DNA of 64,000 nt, from contig NW_022985440.1 of NCBI RefSeq assembly GCF_010093595.1, positions 1,798,325-1,862,324 of the forward strand, in the 5' to 3' direction. Each line of letters opens with the position of its first letter. The stretch's first letter is position 1. This DNA is from Mytilinidion resinicola (taxonomy: Eukaryota; Ascomycota; Dothideomycetes; Mytilinidiales; Mytilinidiaceae). A program made the translations under genes and the position numbers. Shown one piece after another: positions 46,294-58,039 of this stretch. The notes below the pieces were generated by a model. It made no database searches and was not told where the DNA came from. It was given only the letters and a program-made list of their open reading frames with translations.

Positions 46294-48690
46294 TTATTTA
46301 TATAACTTATATTATTGTCTTTCTCGTAAAACTAAAAGAAAAGGTTGTACTTGCGAAGAAGGTCGGATATATTATTATAGAGTAATAGGTATATAAACTA
46401 TTTCTTAGTTAACTTCCGGCTTTTAGAAGGCATAATAAGAATAGTTAAATATTTATTGCTAAGGGTAAAAGAATAATTTTATTCAGGTGGGTATAAATAA
46501 TCGCGTAATAAAGTTAGCACGGATAAGGTTAAAACGCAGTTATATTATATATAAATTGTCGTACGCTTGCCTAACATTTATTAATTTGCTAAGCTAGAAT
46601 TTAATTCCATTAGTTAACACTTAAAAAAGCGATGCGCGTTATACACCAGTAATAAGTCGTATATACATAGGCTTATATGCTCTCCGCTTAATAATATTTA
46701 GCTCGCCATAGCGGAGAGCACTCTATATAATAGAAGCCTATTCTCTAATATACTGTCTTATTAAATAACTTCTATAGATAGTATTGTTTATTAGAGTAAG
46801 CTAATACCTATAGTTGCGGCAAAACTTAGCTACTTAAACGGGCGCGATACTAAAAAAAGACCAGCTAGTTCGCCTAAAGCTTGTTGCAGCCGGACTTATC
46901 TATAAATATAAAATAGTATAACTTGAAATTAGAGAAATTATATAAATAGAAGTCCCGAAGATCTTTATTCTATTATTAAGCTACTTAGCGAATAACTTTC
47001 TTTATCCAGCGTGCGGTTGCTAGAGCGCGACTAATTATGGAAGCATTTATAAAAATACCGAACTTGTTATATAGGAAGACTACTATCTTATTTTAATATA
47101 GTTCGGGCTTCTCCAGCAACTGTTTATAAAGAGCGTTAAGTATTAAAGGGGTTATTTGTTGTTATAGTTTAGGAGAGCTATTTAAGGGAGCTCCGTTAAA
47201 GTTACGGGATAAAGGCACATGCTCTTAAAAACCCCTATAATACCCGCCTTAGGTGCTAATACCTGCCCACCGTTTCCACTAATATACGGTGCTTAGCGCT
47301 ACGCTCTATAGCTTTGCATGCCCAGGTAGGTAAACCTTAAAAACTCTATTCGCCACCACCAGCTTAAGAAGCTCCGTTTCCCGTCACTCGCGATGTTATC
47401 GGCTTCCACTTCCTCGCGCAGCAGAATTTCAATAACAACAGCCTTAAGGCCCTCTATTTCACCACCTGTTAATAATAGTGGGGACGCGCGCGCACTAGTC
47501 CTGCCCGAGGGTTATAAAGAGCATAAGAATAACAGGCAGAAAAGTCTTATAATTGCAAATACTGGCGGGTTATTCTCTGCTAGCTTAAAGGTATACTAGT
47601 CTAGGTTATAATTTTAATTGTGTTTTACTTATATATAACTAAGTGTACTATAACTAATAGGGGCGTAAATATTCTAATCGAGTAAGTTAGTTATTCCACG
47701 CAGACCTCTGCCTCTTATATATTATCTACTTAAGTGCTGCCGTATATAATAAGCAGCGCTAACTACTACTATAACAAACTCGCCAGCAGTATAGGGCCTT
47801 TTAATAATAAAGTTGGTACTTATAATAAATCTCGGCTGTAGGTCGAGTATTATAATAGAAAGCCTGTACTATAAGCACCTTCGACTAATATTAAAACTTA
47901 TAGCAATACTAAAATATATATTAGCTATTTTAGCAATAAAGCATGCGAAGTTATTTTCAGCTAGTTCCTATATAAGAAGATGCCGTTCGCAGCACGCTGC
48001 AGGGTAATATATAGGTGCAGCTGTAGCAGGGTAAGCATATGTTTTATTATGCCTAAGTATATCCGCGTTCTTTAAAATATAATAGCGTAGGACGTCCTAA
48101 AGTAGTAACTGCGGATGCCTTTAAGTAGTCTGCCTACTGCCTAATAGATTGCGTTAAGTTCTTAGGTGCTGTTTGCGAGTGCAGCGCTTGTAAATTCTTA
48201 GAGAAAGCGCCTATAAGGACCGCAACGTCGGATTAAAGGGCAGGCTGTAGTAGTAGTGGCCGGTGTAGGAGAATAGCTTGCGGGCGGTTCGGGAATAAAT
48301 AATAGCTGTGCGGCTGCTTAGGAATTAGGTATAAGACCGTATCTAGAGCCTATAGATTATTACTAAGTTACCCGCGCTGTGTAAATACTTATTATCGGTA
48401 TGCTAGCAATTTCTAGGGCAACTAATCTGCGAATATAAGACAGAGATACCCTATTAAATACTAGGCAGCTACCTGCAGAGGGATAAAAAAGAACTGTGCA
48501 AGGCTTCTACTTAACTTACTTTCCCCGGGCAAGTCCCTTATTATATATATAAAAGCAAGGCGGTACCAGGAAATCCCTGCAGAAGATAGTTTATATAAAC
48601 TACTTATAATTTAGCTTACCTAATAATAAAATAGGTGTTGATTTTATTTTGCTAACTAAAGTTTTAAAAACGGAAAACCCTAAACTACCT
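46294..48690. other. AT-rich RIPped DNA, unidentified
   Basis: No gene recognised. A hairpin with 9-bp arms, GCTCTCCGC (46679-46687) and GCGGAGAGC (46711-46719), is present. Short GC-balanced patches near 47240-47520 carry a 68-codon ORF without motifs. Confidence 0.5.
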
Positions 48691-48699
48691 TAGAGCCGT

Positions 48700-49300
48700 A
48701 TTAATTTTAAAAGCAGTCTTTTAGTAATCGGAGGTGCATCTATAAATAAAGGTCTTAAAATTAATAATCGGAAGTAATAAAGATATTTAAGGGATTCTAG
48801 ATAAAAAAAACATACTGTAGAAGGGGGCACAACTAGACGGCCGGAGTTACTAATTTTAAGGACGCAATATTGCGATCACGATACTTATTAGGCCGGGCAA
48901 AGGTTTTAGTCTTAATTAATATAGCTATAGGTTAGATCCGTAGACCCTTATAGCCAGCATGGTTAATAAACTTAGATAATATACTAATAAAAGATAAGAT
49001 AGCATTGTAAGCAGAACCCGAAGGCTTAAGGAATATTATATAGTTAATAATCTTGCCGGTGGTAAGGCTAGGGGAATATATAGGCCGGAATTTAGATATA
49101 ATTCTTATAGCAGTTCTATATAGTAACTTAGTTAGCAAGGCTTAAGTTAAGGCAGCAGATTAGAACTTACACACTCCAGAACCTAATATTTACCTTATTA
49201 TTCCCTAGCGCGAGCTCTAAGACCTTAGTATGCACGCAATTATTCTACTCGCTCTTATAGTCCTAATTCTCCGCATAGCAATGCAACAGCGCATTAATAG
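48700..49300 (-). pseudogene. PD-(D/E)XK nuclease-like protein relic
   Basis: Minus-strand text includes HCYAENxDYKSExN-CVHTKVLELALG (near 49200-49290), GKIINYIIFLKPSG (near 49005-49065), FINHAGYKGLR (near 48935-48970) and PIAILIKTKT (near 48905-48935). The order and spacing fit the fungal PD-(D/E)XK-like family (PDDEXK_12), where homologues read WNxxVHxxVLxLAL, xxDYxxxLxP, INHTxYxPLRxRPIAxSIETK. The Glu of the IETK core reads Lys here, a G-to-A change. Stops lie at Trp, Gln or Arg sites. Members are found in large numbers in some ascomycetes; their biological role is not established. The exact N-terminus is not resolved. Confidence 0.55.
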
Positions 49301-50425
49301 TCTGCACGGTGCGTAGTTTGTATAGCAGCTCCTCTATTAGCCGGTTATCTAATTTAAATAAGTTATAGTGGTTTAAAATCTCACAGTTATATTAATTTTC
49401 CAGCCCCTTTTTAGCGCTGTTTAATTATAATATAAGCCTTACCCTTTATAAGTAATCCTTATGCGCTAGAGCGCCTGGGGTCTTTTTAAACTGCGTCTTC
49501 TCCGGGTAACTACTAAGCTATAACAGCACCTAGTTAGACTATTGTTGCTTTCTATACCTGTAATTCCCACCTAGCTATACTTGCTAGATTTTACACCGTA
49601 ACTGCGCGAGCTGTGTATACCGCTATTATATAACCTTTCTACGCTCCAAGACCCTTCTGTGCCGCAATTGGGCGACCCTGCTACGCAACTGCGAGAGCTT
49701 TTTACATCGCGATGGCTAAGTTTACTAATCTTAGGCCAGACAGCACATTTATTATAAAAAAAGTTTCTATCTAAGTTAGCGACCCTAGGAAAGCCTATAT
49801 ATTAATTCCTATAGAAGTTGGCTATACTCTGCAGGCTAGCAGCTGCCTTAATAATAGCTTATCGGCTCTTCCTAAGCGCCCGGACAGGTTTACGTTAAGC
49901 TATTTTTATAATACCTAACACTTCGCCCTTAGTAATTGTCCACCATCTACTATATAGTTGTTGCTAATCTCCTAATCTTTAGACTTATCGCCCGGCTGCC
50001 CCCGCCTAGTTATCTCTTAACAGCTCCCTAACAGTTTACTGTAAATATAAGTCCGGCAATACTATATCTCTACGGCGTGATATATATAATCGCTTTAGAC
50101 GGAACTCTAGATAGTACCTCGCCTAAGCCTTTGCACTTTTATTTAGCGCATGCTAATAAAAGGTAGCGGAATTCGCGGAACTTACTAGTACTATAAGACT
50201 AGAAATCGGAGAGGCGCTTAATAAGTTAAAGGATATATAATTATTAAGGGATAAGAATAGTTACTAAAGTGCTAGGTATAAATACTAGATTATACTGCTA
50301 TTTCTATTATATACTCCCCTTGCTATAATATACAGTTTTAACTTAAAAAGGATTTTACTTAAAGAAAGTTACGGCTTTAAATCTAAAAAAGCCACCTAAA
50401 TAGCGTTATAATTAACTAAAAGAAA
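49301..50425. other. AT-rich RIPped DNA, unidentified
   Basis: No reading frame with recognisable motifs. It may hold the N-terminal part of the nuclease-like gene (to its right) and the 3' flank of the Fic gene. Confidence 0.4.
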
Positions 50426-50429
50426 ACCC

Positions 50430-50905
50430 CTAATATAGTCCAACGCTTAATACTCTACAGCCTTATTTCTATACGCTATAATTTTAGGGGTCTACTTTTT
50501 AATCGCGGTAGCTATCTGCTAATAGAATTAACCTAGTTGCTTAGCTGTCCACACGTTAGTATATACCGCAATATAGGCGCTTTCTAAAGTTTAATTTGCA
50601 GTATTAGGCTGTAAGGGCACTATTTAGAGTTTATACCCGTTAATCTTTAAGAATATATCTACCGCTATAAGCGCTGTACGTTTATTTCTATTTTAGAAGG
50701 CGTGGTTTTTTATAATCTTTTTAAAAAGGCTTACTGCAAGCTAAAATATATTCTATTAGTTAGTATAGTACTTAATACTTATAGGCGACTGCACTGCTAA
50801 TTCTAATATAAACGGCTAAGTAGGCTAGGCGTTTATAATTAAGAAGTTATAAAGATATATAACTTAAGCAGTAGTTAGGAAGCGGAACTTTGCAATATTA
50901 GAGGC
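50430..50905 (-). pseudogene. Fic/Doc-domain protein relic
   Basis: Fic-fold proteins transfer AMP or other groups to target proteins. Minus-strand text reads FRFLTTA (near 50890), FILELAVQSPIS (near 50795), LAVSLFKKIIKNHAF, then NxNKRTALIAVDIFL (near 50673-50740) and NGYKL, with NVWTAKQLG further on (near 50540). The NHAFxNxNKRTA segment is the Fic active-site loop: the catalytic His is present, and the sequence ends in NKR as in Doc-like members and not GNGR. The Gly usually before NK is replaced by Arg here. Seven or more TAA/TAG codons stand at likely Gln sites. The order is clear but the gene ends are approximate. It is inactive; a host gene of fungal Doc/Fic type is the likely source. 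Confidence 0.6.
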
Positions 50906-53277
50906 TATTACTAAAACAGTTCGCTAGCTTAGTATCTAGTTAATAGCTAAGTATAAGGGTAAAGTTGCGGAGCGTCTAGTATAGTCTATATACCTGTTAT
51001 TATATCGGCACTAAGTAGTTTTTACGTTCGAGTGCTTACTATTAGTAGTTTTAGAACGCGTAGTATAATAATACTAAGGCTAAGATAACTAACTTTTTTA
51101 TTAAGGGAATAGAGACTAGTGCTTTTTTATTAATTAAGTTAAGATTTTATATTAAATTTATATAAGTCTATTTACCGCCGCAGATATCCTATAGCTAAAT
51201 ACCGCGCGCTTATTTAGACCGTAGTTAGCCCTATATACTATACTTATAACAGCTTTAATATTTTATAGCTTATCTAAAAATACGTATTAGGTAAATAAAG
51301 GTTATTAAAGCCTACTTTGCAAAAGTTTAATAAGTACTATAGCTATACTTATATAATTGCAAAATATAGCAGCGTATAGTAGAAGTTTCTTCGCTAACTA
51401 AAGATACTATCTATAGACAACTTTTAGCCGCCTTATAGGTGCGGCGCGGAAATTAGAACTTTAGCTCTTCTATTTTAAATCTAGCAGTCGCATCCTTTCC
51501 TTTTAAAAACTTTTTTAGCAATAGAAACTTATTTCTCCACACACGCTAGTGCCTACCTAGGTTCGGCTTATAGAAAGTTAGCGTGTATAGCTTATTATAC
51601 TCCGCCTATACCTTAAATAACTTATTTATTAGTAACCTTCTAGCTATAAATATTTTAACTTTAAATTAGGGTTAATTTTAAAGTATATAATAAAAATAGG
51701 TCTGCTATAGATTTATCGGTTGTAGAGCTGTTTAATAATTAACAAAATATAGTCCTTAAAAAAGAAGCGCTAAAAGAAATATAAGTTTTAAAGCTTATTA
51801 TTTTTTACCGAATACCTTTTCTAGACTTTTCTAAGATAGTAAGGTAAAGTGCTGTTCTAAGACAAAGTCTAATCCTATAACCTTATCCTAAACCGCTTTC
51901 TATTATACTAGAAAGTTTTCCTATATAAGGATTTTTTCTAGTCGAAGTTTTTTAGTTATATTTATAAGGTTGCCTCGCGTTAATAGGGCTATATTAGTTA
52001 GAATAGTAAGTAGTTTCCGGATAGGCTTACCGCTACAGGTATCTATTGCGTTTATTTACAGCAGTATTAGTAGAGTAAGTAGTGCTATATTTTCCGCTTA
52101 TACTAGCCGTCTCGCTATATATTAAGATATACCTATTTATTAGACTTAGTTAGACTAAAGAACCTTTAGTATAGCCTATATATATTTTTATTCGCTATTA
52201 TAAAATTAACCTACTGCGTTTAATCCTTTCTATATTAGATTAGTATTAATTTATTTCTAATAATTTAATAGTTCCTTTTATACCTTTTAGAATACTTATA
52301 TATTAGTTATATAAGTCTTATCTAATACTTTATACTCTGCGTACTCTCTCTTTCTAGGTAAAGCTAGTCTAGCTTAGAACGAAAATCTTTTTATTCTTAG
52401 AAAATAATAATATATATTAGGGATATAGTAATAGTTAAACTATTAGAGGGAAAAGGCTCCTCCGGTAATAGGATTTCTACTGCTTAGACTTCTCTAAATA
52501 TACTATTACCCTTGCTTTTTATTCTTTCTTTATTAGTTATAGTAATAGAGTACTCGATAAAAATACTAAAACTACTAAAGTTAGCCCGGAATAGAAACTA
52601 ATATAGCAAAGAAACTAACGCGTATAATATATTTCCAGGTGCAGGAGAGAGGGACTAGAGGCTCCGGCGTGTTAAAATATTTTCTACACGGTTAGAGCTT
52701 AAGTATTCCGTTATAGTATTGGATTTTCCTCTGCCGGCAGTAATAAGTCTATTATAGTATAGAAGAAGAAACTACCGCTAAAAGCGGTGGTTATATATAT
52801 AACTACTATGCACTAGAAATATATTATTTTTCTTTACCTAGATACCCCTACTTAGTAGATAAAAGCGATAAAATATATAGTTACTAATAGGTGTATTAGG
52901 GAACTACCTAATAACAGCAACACACGCCTAAGCTATTTATATTTTATAAGTATAGCTAATAAAAACCCGGAAGTTTAGAGTAGAAAGCCGAGTATTATAG
53001 AATAGCTAATAGCTAGATAGAACTAGTAGAAGAAAACTTATATAGTATTAAAAGGCCTCTAAATTAATAATATCTAATCCTAATTAGTAATTTACTTTAA
53101 CTAAAGTAAATATATAAACCTTAAAGCCTAATCTATTTAGCTATAATAGTTTAAATAATATCCTATTTTTAATATATTTTTCGCTCCTTTATATTTAACA
53201 CAGGATTTTAAGATCCGTTTTTCTATAATATAATTAAGGTCACGTGTAACAAATTCCCGAGCGCGCTAAAGTAGTTA
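50906..53277. other. AT-rich RIPped DNA, unidentified
   Basis: About 2.4 kb with no recognised gene or transposon. The stretch 52580-53050 has somewhat better-preserved plus-strand text, but no family could be named. Confidence 0.5.
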
Positions 53278-53331
53278 AGCGAGGATAAGAATTGTTTAAA
53301 CAAATTCTTGCATCCACCGTTTATCCTCGCT
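53278..53331. repeat. 54-bp nested palindrome
   Basis: Outer arms AGCGAGGATAA (53278-53288) and TTATCCTCGCT (53321-53331) are perfect inverted repeats. Inside, 53287-53309 is a near-perfect palindrome around GTTTAAAC. It could be a foldback remnant or the two ends of a collapsed inverted-repeat element. Confidence 0.75.
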
Positions 53332-53419
53332 ATATTATATCTGCTCTTACTAATAATTAAATTATCTCGCTCTGTTATAATCCGGCAACTATAATTCTTT
53401 TAGCGCCGCAGTGCTTAAA

Positions 53420-53700
53420 TAAGATAGTGCGCATTACAGACAGCCTGGCCGTAAAGTTTAGATATTTTATTACCGCTTAAGAATTTAGGAACTAACAGGT
53501 TGCACAGCGGCGCCTCGACGCAGACATAGTTAATATACCGACAGCTTATCGGTTTATATAGAAAGAGGAGATTGGGTATATTATAATAGACTATATTAAT
53601 AGTAATACGCTTAACCTAGAGGGGCAGGATTAAGGGCTGCGTAGTATACTATAAGCTTAATTTATTAACGCAACGCTAGAAGTCGATAACTAGTACGCGG
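53420..53700 (+). pseudogene. APH-like phosphotransferase relic
   Basis: Plus-strand text in one frame: SLAVKFRYF (near 53445), EFRNxQVAQRRLDADIVNIPTAYRFI (near 53480-53560), and EEIGYIIIDYINSNTL (near 53565-53615). This resembles the N-lobe of fungal aminoglycoside-phosphotransferase-family proteins, where VKF carries the ATP-binding Lys and the hinge reads GYLVMEYIxGxxL. Stops at Gln or Trp sites interrupt it six times. The C-lobe with the catalytic HxD could not be read downstream, perhaps because of introns or deletion. Substrate unknown. Confidence 0.5.
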
Positions 53701-56700
53701 CCTGCACTGCCTGCAGAAGCCTCTGCGCTGCAAATCGGATATAATTACGCTATACACTAGCTGCGCTGCGTGAAAAGCAAGAAAATTAATAAGATATAAA
53801 TAGCGCAACTTCTGAAATTTAGATAAATTGTCCCTAGCTTGCGAGGCCGAAGGGGCCTAGTTATTACCGCGCTTTTTACTTTAGGCGGGCGTCGCTATTA
53901 TAGTAAGGGCTAAGATAACTATAGGTTAAGTTACTTGTAGTGTTGTATCTAGATTAGTGCCGTCCGCAGCATTCCTTTCTAAATACCGCGAGATAACAGG
54001 CTTTAGTAGCCAGTTATACTGCTATACTATAGTCCTGTTTAGCGCCCCGCTATTTTTAGTCTCTATAATTATATTTATTTATGCAGCCCTCGGGTTTAAA
54101 CCTGGAACTGCGCGCTAGAAGCATTTTACGCGCGGTCGACCGTAGGCGCTTCGGGGCAGGAAGACAAGGGTTATTGGTCGGCAATAGACCGTTTGGCGGC
54201 AGACTTATCTTAGTAAAAAGGGAGCATGTGCGCTTTAAAGCGCAAGCAAAAGAACGGAGGGAGGATAAGGGTATTATTCTGCACGGCTTAGGAAGGTAGT
54301 GCAGGTATATAGGGGTTTTTGTGTACGCTGCTAGCGCCGAAAACGTTATCTAACTAGATATTAGTAGGACTTAATATTATAGCGTCGGGTAAGGTAAAAA
54401 GGCGGTGTAAAAAAGATCTAACAGCAACAGGCACGGAGCATGCAAGAAGGCGGCATTTGTGGTAGTATCGCGGGCCACGTAAGCTAGGCGCCTAATTTAA
54501 ATTATCTTACTAGGTCTATTATATAGCTGTAGGCGTTTAGTGAAATTAATAACCCGTTTGCTGTACGAATAAGAACAGGCTATAATTATACAATCCCTTG
54601 CAGATATTAAGAGGGCTATTTACAGGTATCTAGCGACTCTAACACTATAGACTAGGGCTAAATACACAGCTAAAATGCGCGTTATCGCGGATACCTTTCC
54701 TATTCCGCTGCTTAACAGTTAAATTACCCAACCAAGTAAAACAGGAGAGGTTGGCTTATTACGCACGTGACGCGAAAAAGATGTTTAGTAGGGCAAGGAC
54801 TTTAAGGGCAAAACCGGCTGCAGCCCCACCCGAGCACGGTAGGCGTGCCGTTGGGCGCTAACGCCCGAGAGCAGTTATATACTTTTATCGACTAAGCAAC
54901 ACATTTATATTCCCTTACGCCCGTGGACTCTGCTTCGCTAATTGCCGGTAGTGCAGTTTAGTAAAGTTGCTCTGCGTTTAAGCTTAAGATCTACCTTTTT
55001 TTACGCTTCTTGCCTACTCTATACACACTTCCTAAAGGTTATATTTTTGCAAGATATTAAGGTAAATATTAACTAATCTATCCCACCCTTAGTTACTAAC
55101 GGCTAACAGATCTTTGCGCGAATTATAGCTTTTCTCTCCTAGCTAACTGCTAGAAAACGCCTACCTTAACACCCTTTCCCTAATTCTTAAGCTTATTAAA
55201 TTTATTCCTCTTCCTATATATGCTGCGCGCCTTTAACTGTATATTATTCTACTATTAATAGTATAAGTCTATAAAACGCGCACTATATAGCTAACCTTCC
55301 TTAGCTTTATAGGTAGAAACGCTGGAGTTGTAAATTCTTAAGCCTATTAATATTAAAATATATTATAGTTACAGTAAGTAGCAAAATAAGCTATATTATC
55401 CGCAGTATATTGTGTTCAGCCGCTAATATTGCACTAAAAACAGCAGTCCTTATAGACGGCGTATATTTAAATTAAGTTATTATTCAATCGAACTATAGTA
55501 CTATCTATTAAGCCTAGAATTAAGCGGTGTTACGTTGCTAAGAAACTAGTAAGGATATAATATTCGGCCTAAAGGAACTTTATTAATATTAGCAGATCTG
55601 CTAGATATTTAATATACTATTAAAGGCCTTCTATTATATCTAAGAAGGTATATATAGTTATTTAACCCGTATTAATATCTATTTAAACTAATTTATAACT
55701 ATATTTAGACTAGAGCAAAAGCACTTAAAGAAAAAAAGAAATATATAAATAGTATAATATTTAACGGAGTAGTATCCCCTAGAAAAATAATAGGGAAAAG
55801 TAAATTAATTTAGATCTATAATCCTAAGGCAGATATAAGTTCCCTAGTATACTAGGAATATAAAAACCTATCTAAAAATAGTTCTTATAATATTTCTGCT
55901 AGATATAAGGTTCGCGTAATAGGATCTATAGTAAAGTTTATATAGATATAAGCTAGAATTTCTTAACTAGATTTATCCCCTTTTTATTACTAACTATTAG
56001 AGTAATAGAAATATCTTAGCTCTAATTTTTAAAGGCTAATATATTTATACAGTCTATTATTAATCTTTTTTCTAGGTTATATTCCTATTTCTATTAATAG
56101 CTACTCTAGAGAGTATTAAATAGTAGGTCCCCTAGAAGTAGTATCTAACTAATTAGTATATTTAAGTATCTATATTTAATTTCTATAGTAAATATTATTA
56201 GTAGTACCTTATAAATAATAAAAGCTTTTTACTTACGCCTGCCTACCGATATAGCACCTGTATTTAGGCTATAGGCTAGGAATTTTAATAATTAGCCTTA
56301 TATATAACTAAGTAGTAAGGCTTAATATACCTAGCGCTAACTATTCGGCTTATTAAGCGTTTTCTTCGGTGCGTTTTTATTTCCTTAGTTGTATTAAAGT
56401 AGCTTTTAAGCCTAATTAACTATTAAAGGCTAGCGAATAATTAACTTCTTACTAATTTTATGTATTAAATTAACTAACCTTTAAGAAATTTATAATATTT
56501 TTATAATTATGTAAATAATTTTTCTACTCTAAAAACGTGCAGGATCTTTCCTATTTTTAGAGGCTATATCTATACTTCTTCGGGCTCTATCTCCTTAATA
56601 AAATAGTTAAATATATAATTCTATATATAGCTTGCCGTTTAAATAGAAGGTGCTAAGGCTGCTGCCTAAAAAATTACCCTATTAGGGTTTAACTCCCGAA

Positions 56701-57980
56701 TAAGCTTATACTTTATACGCGTCTACTTATTTCTTAATATAATCTATCTAGGATTAAGGGCAGAGTTCTTTAGGCCTTTAAAGATTAATATAATAGTTTT
56801 CTAAACGCTAATATACTTCTAAGCTAATTGTTTTCGATTATACTTACCCTAGTTATCTCTGCCTATAATAGGAATTTCCTACCTTTTTTATAAATTTATT
56901 CTGCACATTTTTTTTCTAGGCGTTCGATTTGTCCCGTAATTTTTACTGCAGCCTTTTAAAGCCTATTACTTAAAGCTTTAAAACTATAATACTATTTCTT
57001 AGATTAGCAGGCTTTAATATAGTATATACTTTCTGCTATTAACTCGGCTTTTTAGATAAAAAATTCTAAATAGAATATAGTAGTAGATACTGCTAATAAT
57101 ATAATAGGCCCGAATATTCGACGGTCTAAAAATTTTAAAGTTTCTTACAATTTTTGCCAGGCGGGTTAGAGGCTGGCGTGGTTAAGTATGCAGAATATAC
57201 CGGTGCTAAGTCTAGGGTTTGCAAGGAATAACTTATTTCCTTAATAACTGTTAAGTTTATAAGCAGGGTTAAATAGCTACTTTTATAAAATCTATACTTT
57301 TCTCTAGAATACTACCTACTAGGTTAGGCGAAGCCCTACCGCTTTATACCTATTAAGCGTAGTCCTGCACAGTTGCCTTTACTTTTTATATTAATCTAAG
57401 ACCGGGACTAAAATCCCGTCCTGCAGGCCCTAAGTCTATTACCTACTTAAAGTCTCTACTATATTAGTAGAATACTAGTATAATTTAGTATTCGCTCTAA
57501 TAGTTATTACTAGAATCTTATATTAAAACTATTAGTAATATCCGTATAAGCAACTGCCTTTCTATACAGCTTAACTTAATTAAGCTTTCTAATATATCGG
57601 AACAATATTAGGCGTCTTTTTAGGTTAATAAAGGGAAAGCGCTAGAAAAGGGTATAGTAAATATTTATAGCACAGCTAAATATTATATTAATATATATAA
57701 AGAAGGGCAGACCTCTCTCGAAAAATAATACTATTAACCTTCTCTACTTTTAGCTTTTTACTCTAATTTTATACTTTAGATTAATACTTTATATTATATT
57801 ACTAAGCCTTTCCAGAGCAATAATACTAGTCGCATTTAAGCCCGTTATAATAGCGCTCTTAAACGCTCTTGCTATAACCACCCCTTTAAATAGCCTAAGC
57901 GAACCGCTTTTTTACTATAAGTAGTTAGGGCAGCTTATTACCTTTAAAGTAGCTAAACTTTTTAAAAATATCCTGCGGAT
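53701..57980. other. RIPped DNA, unidentified
   Basis: About 4.3 kb, GC-balanced in parts (53850-54900) and very AT-rich elsewhere. A 72-codon ORF at 54081-54299 has no recognisable motif. No transposon ends were found. The last part (about 57700-57980) may belong to the AAA+ gene that follows. Confidence 0.4.
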
Positions 57981-58039
57981 AGTATAAACAACGCAGGCGG
58001 TGCTACCGCCGCCTTTTAAGGTTTAAGTAATTAAAAAGA

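Noticed and set aside
54081..54299. 72-codon plus-strand ORF, Arg/Gly-rich
   Set aside because: Lies in decayed DNA, with no motif, intron or neighbouring homology.
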